This document shows positions 1-7,432 of a stretch of 31,561 nucleotides of DNA, one piece after another (position 1 is the stretch's first letter; the number at the start of each line of letters is the position of its first letter). The notes under the pieces are model-generated. The model had not been told where the DNA came from, searched no databases, and saw only the letters and a list, made by a program, of their open reading frames with translations. The stretch is from HGM04593 sp964512955 (lineage in GTDB: Bacteria > Bacteroidota > Bacteroidia > Bacteroidales > Bacteroidaceae): assembly GCA_964512955.1 (NCBI GenBank), contig CAZEKX010000019.1, positions 1 to 31,561 on the forward strand. The letters run 5' to 3'. The translations under genes were made by a program, and so were the position numbers.

Positions 1-169
1 CACAGGTAAGAACCTCACCTATAACCAAACCTTCCAAGCCACCTTTAATTGTTTGTACCTCTTCTACTCCATCTGTCTCCAAACCAATTGAGGTTAATGC
101 TGCAGAAACCTCATCGGGAGACAAATTGAAATCTACATACTCTTTGAGCCAATTATAAGATATATTCAT
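1..169 (-). CDS. pheT: Phenylalanine--tRNA ligase beta subunit, N-terminal fragment (runs off the window)
   Basis: Only the first 56 codons are present; the gene continues beyond base 1. Translation from the ATG at 169 begins MNISYNWLKEYVDF and continues through an LTSIGLETDGVEE stretch to GLVIGEVLTC, the characteristic N-terminus of bacterial PheT leading into its EMAP/OB-type tRNA-binding domain. PheT pairs with PheS in an alpha2-beta2 cytosolic enzyme that charges tRNA-Phe; the beta subunit carries the editing site, which lies outside this window. The family is recognised from the N-terminal signature alone, but that signature is strong. It is followed upstream, on the same strand, by trpS with a 66-base gap and may have its own promoter in that gap. 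Confidence 0.93.
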   Translation of the reverse strand, partial: MNISYNWLKEYVDFNLSPDEVSAALTSIGLETDGVEEVQTIKGGLEGLVIGEVLTC

Positions 170-205
170 ATATGTTAGTTATGTATCGTTTGTTATTACA
201 AACTG

Positions 206-213
206 CAAAATTA
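206..213 (-). promoter_or_regulatory. Possible -7 box upstream of pheT
   Basis: On the minus strand this reads TAATTTTG, matching the Bacteroidetes -7 consensus TAnnTTTG about 37 bases before the pheT ATG. No TTTG lies at the expected 19-20 base distance upstream, so the assignment rests on one box only. Confidence 0.4.
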
Positions 214-235
214 CATATTTTTTGCAAAAACAGGG

Positions 236-1324
236 TTATTCTCCGCGGAATTTACGTGCCTGTTCTGCAATAAGTTCTTCATCCTCGAAATAGTTTATTT
301 TCATTGCACGACGTACATCGGCAAGGGTGTTAGCGGCAACAGAACGTGCTACATCACTACCCTCTTTCAAAAGACGATACACTTCGGGGATTTTTTGTTC
401 CCACTCCTTGCGGCGTTCGCGTATAGGAGTAAGTTCTTCCTCCAATATCGCTATAAGGAATTTCTTTACCTTGACATCACCCAAACCTCCACGACGATAG
501 TGTGCCTTCAGTTCATCGAGATTAGGGTATTCGGGAAGATATTTCTCAAAATGTTCTGGTTTGCAGAAAGCATCGAGATATGTAAATACCGTATTTCCTT
601 CAACTTGTCCGGGGTCTTGCACACGCAGGTGATTGGGGTCGGTGTACATATCCATAACACGTTTGCGCACCTCCTCGGCACTATCGGATAGATAGATGCA
701 GTTACCTAATGATTTACTCATTTTTGCCTTTCCGTCTGTTCCCGGCAGACGAAGACATGCTGCATTGTCTGGCAATAGAATTTCGGGTTCAACAAGTGTT
801 TCACCGTATATACCATTGAAACGACGTGCAATTTCACGTGCCTGTTCTATCATTGGTTGTTGGTCTTCGCCGGCAGGCACTGTTGTTGCACGGAATGCAG
901 TTATGTCCGAAGCCTGGCTTATGGGGTATGTGAAGAAACCAACCGGGATGCTGGTTTCGAAATTACGCATCTGAATTTCTGTCTTTACTGTTGGATTGCG
1001 CTGCAGACGCGACACGGTAACAAGATTCATGTAATAAAATGCGAGTTCGCACAATTCTGCAACCTGCGACTGTATGAATATAGTGCTTTTTGCCGGGTCT
1101 ATACCCACCGACAGATAGTCGAGTGCTACCTCAATAATGTTCTGACGCACCTTTTCAGGGTTGTCGGCATTATCGGTCAATGCTTGTGCATCGGCTATCA
1201 TTATAAAAATCTTCTCGAACAACCCGGAGTTCTGTAGTTCCACTCTGCGACGTAATGAACCCACATAGTGTCCCAAATGCAGACGACCGGTGGGACGGTC
1301 TCCGGTAAGTATTATTTTTCCCAT
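236..1324 (-). CDS. trpS: Tryptophan--tRNA ligase
   Basis: Class I aminoacyl-tRNA synthetase that attaches tryptophan to tRNA-Trp in the cytosol. The 362-residue product has the HIGH-type signature HLGH at residues 16-19 and a perfect KMSKS loop at 201-205. Between them is the family stretch around residues 125-165 (PVGFFTYPISQASD and the AGEDQQP segment), which lines the tryptophan/ATP site. The length is slightly above that of the E. coli enzyme but normal for this group. The ATG at 1324 opens directly onto the conserved ILTGDRPTG strand, so the start is secure. pheT follows on the same strand after 66 bases; a -7 box lies upstream at 1390-1397. Confidence 0.97.
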   Translation of the reverse strand: MGKIILTGDRPTGRLHLGHYVGSLRRRVELQNSGLFEKIFIMIADAQALTDNADNPEKVRQNIIEVALDYLSVGIDPAKSTIFIQSQVAELCELAFYYMNLVTVSRLQRNPTVKTEIQMRNFETSIPVGFFTYPISQASDITAFRATTVPAGEDQQPMIEQAREIARRFNGIYGETLVEPEILLPDNAACLRLPGTDGKAKMSKSLGNCIYLSDSAEEVRKRVMDMYTDPNHLRVQDPGQVEGNTVFTYLDAFCKPEHFEKYLPEYPNLDELKAHYRRGGLGDVKVKKFLIAILEEELTPIRERRKEWEQKIPEVYRLLKEGSDVARSVAANTLADVRRAMKINYFEDEELIAEQARKFRGE

Positions 1325-1389
1325 AAATTTATACTAGTATTATGTGTGTTAGTTATATGCAATTTACGTTTATTTGGTTTTACCGGTCG

Positions 1390-1397
1390 CGAAGATA
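1390..1397 (-). promoter_or_regulatory. Possible -7 box for trpS
   Basis: The minus strand reads TATCTTCG, one base off TAnnTTTG, about 65 bases before the trpS ATG. A TTTG at 1421-1424 is 23 bases further upstream, a little beyond the usual spacing. The 219-base gap between trpS and mnmA (1325-1543) holds nothing else I can identify. Confidence 0.4.
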
Positions 1398-1543
1398 CAA
1401 ATAACTTGTGTAAAAACGGGCAAAAAGATAAGAAGTTGTTCGAATTTCTAAAAAATATTTTCTTTTAGCAGTCGAATGTCTCGCCATTTTTTAAATGCCT
1501 GTTTATTTCTTTTTCGTAGTTGCATAGCCCGAGGTTTCATATT

Positions 1544-2602
1544 TCAAGCAATTTCTCCACTACCCACACAGATGGTTGCATCCCGGTCATAGAGAACGCC
1601 AAACTGTCCGGGAGTCACTCCTTGGATAGGTTCCTGCGACTTTATATGAAACAGACCGTTCTCGCGCAACAAAGTACCGTTGCAAAACGTATCGGTATGT
1701 CTTATCTTGAATTTCAGTTCCACACTGCTATTGCCGTTCCAGATGTCGTCTGTTATAAAATGGAAATCGCGCAACTTGAATTCGGTAGAATAACTTTTGG
1801 AGGGTGTGTATCCCTTGGATACAAAGACAATATTTTCGTCTACACTCTTCCCCACCACAAAGTAGGGACCTCCGCTCAGTCCCAAGCCTTTCCTCTGCCC
1901 TATTGTATGGAACCAATAGCCGCGGTGAACGCCGAGTTTCTTACCCGTATCGGCGTCCACTATACTACCCTCCTTTTCGCCAAGCAGTCGTTTAATAAAG
2001 TCGTTGTAGTTTATTTTTCCAAGAAAACAGATACCCTGACTATCCTTGCGCAAAGCCGATGGCAATTTGTTCTTTTGTGCCACGGCACGTACCTCCTCCT
2101 TTTTCATTTTGCCTATGGGGAACATCAGTCGCGACACCTGCAGATAATCTATCTGTGCAAGGAAATCGGTTTGATCCTTCACCGCATCGGCTGCTGTGCC
2201 CAACCATATTTTGCCGGCATCTTCGACAATTGTGGCATAGTGCCCCGTAGCCGTTCTGTCGTAGTGATGCCCAATCTGCTGCTCGAAGCATCCGAATTTT
2301 ATCAGTCTGTTGCACATCACATCGGGGTTGGGTGTAAGCCCTGCCTTGACCTTTTCTATGACATAACTTATCACCTGTTCCCAATACTCCTTTTGCAGGT
2401 CGATGATGTCGAAGTGCAAGCCATATTTCCGTGCTGTAACACGGCATAGTTCAATATCCTCTTCGGCTGTGCAGGTGAGGTCGTCAACGCCCTCCATACC
2501 TATCTTTATGTAAAAGAGGTCGGGAGTATATCCCTGTTCACACAATAGATGTGTGGCAACGGCACTATCCACTCCTCCCGACAATAGTGTTGCTATATTC
2601 AT
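1544..2602 (-). CDS. mnmA: tRNA-specific 2-thiouridylase MnmA
   Basis: Catalyses ATP-dependent thiolation of the wobble uridine (U34) of tRNA-Lys, -Glu and -Gln to s2U, taking sulfur from a relay of persulfide carriers. The 352-residue protein opens with the PP-loop SGGVDS at residues 8-13. The first catalytic cysteine is C97 in PNPDVMCNR and the second is C192 in SQGICFLG, so both residues of the persulfide/disulfide mechanism are present. The C-terminal barrel with the IGQRKGLGLS and YVVGK-like segments is also recognisable. The gene stands alone on the minus strand between trpS and dnaB with its own promoter (2633-2664). The start is the ATG immediately before the PP-loop strand. Confidence 0.97.
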   Translation of the reverse strand: MNIATLLSGGVDSAVATHLLCEQGYTPDLFYIKIGMEGVDDLTCTAEEDIELCRVTARKYGLHFDIIDLQKEYWEQVISYVIEKVKAGLTPNPDVMCNRLIKFGCFEQQIGHHYDRTATGHYATIVEDAGKIWLGTAADAVKDQTDFLAQIDYLQVSRLMFPIGKMKKEEVRAVAQKNKLPSALRKDSQGICFLGKINYNDFIKRLLGEKEGSIVDADTGKKLGVHRGYWFHTIGQRKGLGLSGGPYFVVGKSVDENIVFVSKGYTPSKSYSTEFKLRDFHFITDDIWNGNSSVELKFKIRHTDTFCNGTLLRENGLFHIKSQEPIQGVTPGQFGVLYDRDATICVGSGEIA

Positions 2603-2632
2603 ATATCAGTCTTGTATTATTAATTTGGGGTG

Positions 2633-2664
2633 CGAATATAGTGCAAACAAATTCCGCAGGCAAC
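2633..2664 (-). promoter_or_regulatory. Promoter of mnmA
   Basis: On the minus strand GTTG (2664-2661), 20 bases, then TATATTCG (2640-2633), close to TTTG-N20-TAnnTTTG. The upstream box consists of the last bases of the 51-base palindrome at 2661-2711, so the two elements overlap. Predicted transcription would start about 25-30 bases before the ATG. Confidence 0.5.
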
Positions 2665-2711
2665 AGACGTTCCCAATTTGGAAAATTTTTCCAAATTGGG
2701 AACGTCTGTTG
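2661..2711. repeat. 51-base perfect palindrome next to the mnmA promoter
   Basis: Two 25-base arms, exactly complementary, separated by a single base at 2686. Each arm contains the quasi-symmetric core TTCCCAATTTGGAA. On the plus strand it is followed by a T-rich run (2712-2720), like a terminator, but no plus-strand gene feeds into it. On the minus strand it lies downstream of the dnaB terminator and its end supplies the mnmA upstream promoter box. Terminator, operator and cruciform roles are all possible. Confidence 0.85.
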
Positions 2712-2723
2712 TTTTTATTTTCC

Positions 2724-2745
2724 AAAAACGGGTTTACAAACCCGT
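2724..2745 (-). terminator. Intrinsic terminator of dnaB
   Basis: On the minus strand an 8-bp stem ACGGGTTT/AAACCCGT with a minimal loop is followed directly by TTTTT. It lies about 165 bases beyond the dnaB stop, with no gene between, so it most likely ends the dnaB transcript. Confidence 0.6.
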
Positions 2746-2909
2746 CACGACAGAAAATCATATCTTTTTCCTGACACCTTCCTTTTTAATACACAGCCCA
2801 CACTTTATTCCAAGATCGGATCTTTTTTTAATATTGGCAGATACAACATCGTCCCACGAACAATGCCCTGTAACCGTTTGTATTATTTTTTAGAAATTTA
2901 AACAACTTC

Positions 2910-4499
2910 TTAGAATGGTAAAGGGTCGTTACCTCCCGACGGCATTATGTCGGCAGGCATTCCGGGATTACCTTGCAGATAATCGGGCATGGGAGGCAGT
3001 TGCGACGGTGATGGGTCGTACGAAGCATTCATCTTTGAGCCAATAGTAACAGGAATTTCATTTGGTACAGGCGCCGACAACGATTCATCGTCCATATTCA
3101 TGAAACGTGCATACTCCTTTTTAAATATCAGAGGTATATTGTCCAAACCACCATTACGGTGCTTTGCCACAATAATTTCGGCCTTACCACGCCAATCGAA
3201 GTCGCCATCCTTATATATATGAAAATATTCGGGACGGTTAACAAACATCACGATGTCGGCATCCTGCTCAATGGCTCCCGATTCACGTAAGTCGCTCAAC
3301 TGCGGACGCTTACCTTCGAGTCCCTCACGTCCTTCTACGTTACGGTTCAACTGACTGAGTGCCATAATTGGAATATTCAACTCTTTTGCCAAACCCTTTA
3401 ATGCTCGCGAAATGGTGCTTATCTCTTCCTGACGGTTTCCTTTACCAACATTGGCAGTCATAAGTTGCAGGTAGTCGATAAATATCATCTTTACACCATG
3501 TTCACGCACCATACGACGTGCTTTAGAGCGTAGTTCGAAGACTGATAACTGCGGTGTATCGTCTATATAAAGAGGAGCATTTTGCAATGCAGTGATTTTA
3601 TTATCGAGTTGTCCCCATTCATACCTCTCCAACTGTCCGCTACGTATCTTATCGCCGGCTATCTGACACACATTACAGATGAGACGTTGTACCAACTGCA
3701 CATTACCCATCTCGAGGGAGAACATACCCACCGGAATTCCTTGGTCTACAGCCATGTTTCTAATGAGCGATAGTGCAAAGGCTGTTTTACCCATTGCCGG
3801 ACGTGCGGCAAGAATTATCAAGTCGGTATTCTGCCATCCCGACAATAGTTTATCCATCTTATGGAAACCGGTACTCAAACCGCTGATTCCACTGGTGTTT
3901 TTCGATGCTGTCTGTATCTGTTCATACGCCTGTTTGATAACCGGATTTATTTGAGTGAAATCGCGTTTCATGTTATGACGTGAAATCTCAAACAGTTCCG
4001 ATTCAGCCTGTTGCATCAACTCCTCGACATCCTGCGTTTCGTCAAAAGCCTGTTCCTGTGTTTTGCTTGTAAATTTTATGAGGTCGCGTGCCAACTTTTT
4101 CTGTGCAATAATATTGGCATGATACTCTATGTTAACCGAAGAGACTACTTTGCTCGTGAGTTGTGCAATATATACCGGACCACCCACTTCGTCGAGTGTT
4201 CCTTTCAGTTTTAGGAATTCCGTAACCGTAAGAATGTCTATAGGACGGTCGTGAAGGTCCATCTCCTGTATTGCCTCGAACAGTAATTGATTACGTTTAT
4301 CGTAGAACGATTCCGGTTTAAGCACATCGCCAAGACGCCCTATTGCATCGCTATCTACCATTAGTGCACCCAGCACTGCCTCTTCGAGTTCCGGTGCTTG
4401 TGGTTGTAAATGCCCATATTCATTTATTATAGGTGCTACATTATTTGCCTGACGGCGCTGTGTTCTTCTTTTCGGTGTGCTATTTTCTTCCATAATCAA
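2910..4499 (-). CDS. dnaB: Replicative DNA helicase DnaB
   Basis: Hexameric 5'-3' helicase that unwinds DNA at the replication fork and recruits primase. The 529-residue protein has the DnaB N-terminal domain (about residues 35-140, beginning PELEEAVLGALM) and the RecA-like domain with Walker A ARPAMGKT at 232-239. Walker B lies in the MIFIDYLQLM segment, followed by the SRALKGLAKEL and LSQLNR motifs and the SGAIEQDADI region. No intein interrupts the Walker A or DYLQL sites. The last 60 or so residues are a Pro/Met-rich tail. The ATG at 4499 could equally be replaced by an in-frame ATG at 4493; nothing in the sequence decides. It is transcribed divergently from the ABC-F gene and ends at a clear terminator. 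Confidence 0.97.
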   Translation of the reverse strand: MIMEENSTPKRRTQRRQANNVAPIINEYGHLQPQAPELEEAVLGALMVDSDAIGRLGDVLKPESFYDKRNQLLFEAIQEMDLHDRPIDILTVTEFLKLKGTLDEVGGPVYIAQLTSKVVSSVNIEYHANIIAQKKLARDLIKFTSKTQEQAFDETQDVEELMQQAESELFEISRHNMKRDFTQINPVIKQAYEQIQTASKNTSGISGLSTGFHKMDKLLSGWQNTDLIILAARPAMGKTAFALSLIRNMAVDQGIPVGMFSLEMGNVQLVQRLICNVCQIAGDKIRSGQLERYEWGQLDNKITALQNAPLYIDDTPQLSVFELRSKARRMVREHGVKMIFIDYLQLMTANVGKGNRQEEISTISRALKGLAKELNIPIMALSQLNRNVEGREGLEGKRPQLSDLRESGAIEQDADIVMFVNRPEYFHIYKDGDFDWRGKAEIIVAKHRNGGLDNIPLIFKKEYARFMNMDDESLSAPVPNEIPVTIGSKMNASYDPSPSQLPPMPDYLQGNPGMPADIMPSGGNDPLPF

Positions 4500-4515
4500 A
4501 TTCTAAATCAGGATG

Positions 4516-4523
4516 CGAAGATA
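4516..4523 (-). promoter_or_regulatory. Possible -7 box for dnaB
   Basis: The minus strand reads TATCTTCG 17 bases before the dnaB ATG, close to TAnnTTTG. The upstream TTTG box is not evident at the usual distance. It implies a very short leader. Confidence 0.45.
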
Positions 4524-4604
4524 GACAAAATTGTTTAAACGAAAATCGTATATTCATTGGGATTATCAACAAAACAGGGTAACTTATAAACAATAAGAGA
4601 TTAA

Positions 4605-4636
4605 TTTGTGGCAAGGCAAAAAAATGGTTATCTTCG
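4605..4636 (+). promoter_or_regulatory. Promoter of the ABC-F gene
   Basis: TTTG at 4605-4608, a 20-base spacer, then TATCTTCG at 4629-4636. This fits the Bacteroidetes promoter pattern with one mismatch and predicts transcription from about 4640, which argues that translation starts at the ATG at 4686 rather than at the upstream GTG at 4608. Confidence 0.6.
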
Positions 4637-4685
4637 CAAAAAAATAAGAGACTCTAAAAGAAGTTATTTAAATTCATACCTAAAT

Positions 4686-6326
4686 ATGGTTTCAGTAGAC
4701 GGACTTGCCGTTGAATTTGGCGGCACTACCCTTTTCAAAGATATTTCATTTGTAATTAATGACAAAGACCGTATTGCACTTATGGGCAAAAACGGTGCAG
4801 GAAAAAGTACATTACTAAAAATTCTTGCAGGAGTACGACAAGCGACACGTGGACAGGTGTCGGCACCCAAGGATACCGTTATCGCCTATCTGCCACAGCA
4901 TCTTATGACAGAGGATGGTCGTACAGTATTCGAAGAGGCATCACAGGCATTTGCACATCTCCATAAAATGGAGGCTGAGATTGAAGAGTTGAACAGACAA
5001 CTATCTGAACGTACAGACTATGAAAGCGATGAATATATGTCGCTTATTGAGGAGGTTGCCACTAAGAGTGAGAAATTCTATGCAATAGATATGACTCACT
5101 TCGAAGAGGACGTTGAGAAGACACTCTTGGGACTTGGTTTCGAACGTAGCGACTTTACCCGCCAAACAAGTGAATTTTCGGGCGGATGGCGCATGCGTAT
5201 TGAACTTGCAAAGATGTTGTTGCGTAACCCCGACGTTTTGTTGCTCGATGAACCTACCAACCATCTTGATATAGAGTCTATCGGTTGGTTGGAGGAGTTT
5301 ATAATATCCAACGGTAAAACCGTTGTTGTAATAAGCCACGACCGTAAATTTGTCGATAACATTACAACCCGTACCATAGAGGTAACAATGGGTCGTATAT
5401 ACGACTACAAAGTAAACTACTCGCAATATCTTCAACTGCGTGCCGAACGTCGTGAACAGCAGATGAAACAGTACGAGGAGCAACAGAAAATGATACAAGA
5501 GACAAAAGACTTTATAGAGCGTTTCAAAGGTACATATTCAAAGACATTGCAGGTGCAAAGTCGTGTTAAGATGCTCGAAAAACTTGAGATTATAGAGGTT
5601 GACGAGGAAGATACATCGGCACTACGACTCAAATTTCCACCCTCGCCACGTTCGGGACAATACCCTGTTATTGCCGATGGTGTCGGCAAGTCATTCGATG
5701 AAAAACGTATTTTCACCAATGTTACATTAACAGTGGAACGTGGCGACAAGATTGCTTTTGTGGGGCGTAACGGAGAAGGAAAATCGACCTTTGTAAAGTG
5801 TATTATGAGCGAATTGCAACACGATGGGAAATTACAACTTGGACATAATGTACAGATTGGCTATTTTGCACAAAATCAAGCATCTATGCTCGATGAAGAT
5901 TTAACAGTCTTTCAAACTATCGATGATGTGGCAAAAGGGGATATTCGTAACAAAATTAGAGACCTTTTGGGTGCATTTATGTTCGGCGGTGAAGCAAGCA
6001 GCAAGAAAGTTAAAGTATTGTCGGGTGGCGAGCGTACACGTCTTGCACTTATGAAATTACTATTAGAACCGGTAAACCTGCTTATACTCGACGAGCCAAC
6101 CAACCACCTCGATTTAAAGACAAAAGATATTCTAAAACAGGCATTGCGCGATTTCGATGGGACTCTTATTTGTGTGAGCCACGACCGCGATTTTCTCGAT
6201 GGTTTGGTATCTAAAGTCTATGAATTCGGGCATGGTAAAGTTCGCGAACACCTTTGCGGTATATATGAATTCCTTGAGACTAAGAAACTTGAGGGATTAC
6301 AAGAACTGGAACGCAAAGAGAGATAA
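4686..6326 (+). CDS. ABC-F family ATP-binding protein (ribosome-associated)
   Basis: A soluble protein with two tandem ABC ATPase domains and no membrane segments, the ABC-F layout; members act on the ribosomal E site in translation regulation or antibiotic protection. From the chosen start it has 546 residues. Walker A motifs are GKNGAGKST at 34-42 and GRNGEGKST at 360-368. Signature motifs are SEFSGGWRMR in the first domain and LSGGERTRL in the second, each followed by a Walker B with LLDEPTNHLD or LILDEPTNHLD. The inter-domain linker is charged and probably helical (RREQQMKQYEEQQKM). The frame stays open upstream to a GTG at 4608, but that codon overlaps the promoter TTTG, and the family begins at the VSVDGLAVEFG strand, so ATG 4686 is preferred. 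ispE follows after 33 bases. Whether it confers resistance cannot be told. Confidence 0.93.
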   Translation: MVSVDGLAVEFGGTTLFKDISFVINDKDRIALMGKNGAGKSTLLKILAGVRQATRGQVSAPKDTVIAYLPQHLMTEDGRTVFEEASQAFAHLHKMEAEIEELNRQLSERTDYESDEYMSLIEEVATKSEKFYAIDMTHFEEDVEKTLLGLGFERSDFTRQTSEFSGGWRMRIELAKMLLRNPDVLLLDEPTNHLDIESIGWLEEFIISNGKTVVVISHDRKFVDNITTRTIEVTMGRIYDYKVNYSQYLQLRAERREQQMKQYEEQQKMIQETKDFIERFKGTYSKTLQVQSRVKMLEKLEIIEVDEEDTSALRLKFPPSPRSGQYPVIADGVGKSFDEKRIFTNVTLTVERGDKIAFVGRNGEGKSTFVKCIMSELQHDGKLQLGHNVQIGYFAQNQASMLDEDLTVFQTIDDVAKGDIRNKIRDLLGAFMFGGEASSKKVKVLSGGERTRLALMKLLLEPVNLLILDEPTNHLDLKTKDILKQALRDFDGTLICVSHDRDFLDGLVSKVYEFGHGKVREHLCGIYEFLETKKLEGLQELERKER

Positions 6327-6359
6327 CATATATATAAACAACCTTAATTTACTACGAAT

Positions 6360-7190
6360 ATGATAACATTTCCCAACAGTAAAATAAATTTAGGTCTTGA
6401 CATTGTTTCCAAACGTCCCGACGGGTATCATAATTTAGAGACAATATTTTACCCTGTTCCTCTTTGTGATGTATTGGAAATTACCATAAACGATGAGGAG
6501 GATGCTCCCGATTATACATTCAATATGTACAATGCTTCGTTCGATGGAGATTCCAACGACAATCTTGTTGTAAAAGCATACAAAACTCTATCCTTGGAGC
6601 ATACTCTTCCCAAGGTCCAAATGAGTCTGTACAAACATATTCCTACAGGAGCCGGATTAGGTGGGGGGTCGTCGGATGCCGCTTTTACTCTTAAGATGTT
6701 GAATGAGATTGGAAAACTTGCTTTAAGTGATGAACAGTTAGAGGAGTATGCCTCACGCATAGGTGCCGATTGCGCCTTTTTTATAAAAAATCAACCGGCG
6801 TTTGCAACCGGGATAGGTAATATTCTGTCCAATGTAGAGTGTCATTTGCAAGGTTATCACCTTGTACTTGTTAAACCACATATACATATATCCACAAAAG
6901 AGGCATATTCAATGGTAACACCATCACAACCACCGGTATCCCTCTTCGATGTGGCACCACGTCCCGTAAATATGTGGCGCAGTTCAATGAAAAACGATTT
7001 CGAGAGAAGCGTGTTTGCAAAATACCCTGAGACTGCCGATATTAAAGATAAACTTTATGGTTTGGGTGCATTCTATGCATCAATGTCCGGCTCAGGTTCA
7101 TCGTTCTTCGGAATATTTGAGAATGAGGTCTCTTCCGATACCCTTGCACAACTATTCCCCGACTGTTTCCGTTGGCAATGCCGGTTATAA
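6360..7190 (+). CDS. ispE: 4-diphosphocytidyl-2-C-methyl-D-erythritol kinase
   Basis: GHMP-family kinase that phosphorylates CDP-methylerythritol at the 2-hydroxyl, the fourth step of the MEP pathway to isoprenoid precursors. The 276-residue protein has the N-terminal motif NSKINLGL with catalytic K8, the glycine-rich ATP loop PTGAGLGGGSSDAAF at 95-109 and the catalytic aspartate D137 in RIGADCAFF. The C-terminal SGSGSSFFGIF motif is also present. Length is normal for the family. It lies 33 bases behind the ABC-F gene on the same strand and probably shares its transcript, which would end at the terminator at 7366-7387. Confidence 0.96.
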   Translation: MITFPNSKINLGLDIVSKRPDGYHNLETIFYPVPLCDVLEITINDEEDAPDYTFNMYNASFDGDSNDNLVVKAYKTLSLEHTLPKVQMSLYKHIPTGAGLGGGSSDAAFTLKMLNEIGKLALSDEQLEEYASRIGADCAFFIKNQPAFATGIGNILSNVECHLQGYHLVLVKPHIHISTKEAYSMVTPSQPPVSLFDVAPRPVNMWRSSMKNDFERSVFAKYPETADIKDKLYGLGAFYASMSGSGSSFFGIFENEVSSDTLAQLFPDCFRWQCRL

Positions 7191-7203
7191 TTCATAAAAA
7201 AGC

Positions 7204-7235
7204 GATTGCCTCGTGATTCACATCAGAAGGCAATC
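7204..7235 (+). repeat. Hairpin in the ispE 3' region
   Basis: An 8-bp stem GATTGCCT/AGGCAATC encloses a 2+2 internal loop and a second 4-bp stem TGAT/ATCA with a TCAC tetraloop. There is no T-run after it, so it is not a simple terminator; it may be a structured RNA element or a 3' stability hairpin. Confidence 0.5.
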
Positions 7236-7272
7236 ATAACACAAACACAAAATAAAACACGACAAAACTACT

Positions 7273-7353
7273 ATGCAATTCATTAGCCTGTTTATGCTTT
7301 CACATAAAGCACTCAACACAGGTATTCACATATCCGAGGAGAGTTTCAGGTGA
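7273..7353 (+). CDS. Possible 26-residue small ORF downstream of ispE
   Basis: ATG at 7273 to TGA at 7353 encodes a 26-residue peptide beginning MQFISLFMLSHKALN. It sits between the hairpin at 7204-7235 and the terminator at 7366-7387 in an otherwise empty 242-base gap. I recognise no family, and an ORF this short can occur by chance. The strongest argument for it is its placement immediately before a terminator. The alternative is untranslated 3' UTR or a small RNA. Confidence 0.15.
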   Translation: MQFISLFMLSHKALNTGIHISEESFR

Positions 7354-7365
7354 CTTGCAAAAAAT

Positions 7366-7387
7366 AAACAGCCTCATTGGGCTGTTT
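7366..7387. terminator. Bidirectional terminator between ispE and the asparaginase gene
   Basis: An 8-bp stem AAACAGCC/GGCTGTTT with a 6-base loop. On the plus strand it is followed by TGTTTTTATTTT; on the minus strand by ATTTTTTGC. It can therefore end transcripts of ispE from the left and of the convergent asparaginase gene from the right. Confidence 0.8.
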
Positions 7388-7432
7388 GTTTTTATTTTAT
7401 GTTTAAATTTTGTTAAAAGTATCTATAAAAAA

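Larger units (their letters stand above)
2603..2909. other. 307-base intergenic region between dnaB and mnmA
   Basis: Holds no gene. Reading on the minus strand from dnaB it contains the dnaB terminator (2724-2745), a 51-base perfect palindrome (2661-2711) and the mnmA promoter (2633-2664). The 2746-2909 part is AT-rich and without recognisable structure beyond a very short self-complementary stretch at 2812-2824. Confidence 0.7.

Noticed and set aside
1520..2449. Plus-strand open frame of 309 codons opposite mnmA
   Set aside because: mnmA on the other strand has all family motifs; the opposite frame has no recognisable domain and is an antisense shadow.
2812..2824. Self-complementary AAGATC-G-GATCTT followed by a T-run
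   Set aside because: The centre is one base, so only a 4-bp RNA stem could form, and no plus-strand gene lies upstream.
4608..4685. In-frame extension of the ABC-F gene to a GTG at 4608
   Set aside because: The extension overlaps the TTTG and TATCTTCG promoter boxes and has no similarity to the ABC-F N-terminus, which begins at 4686.
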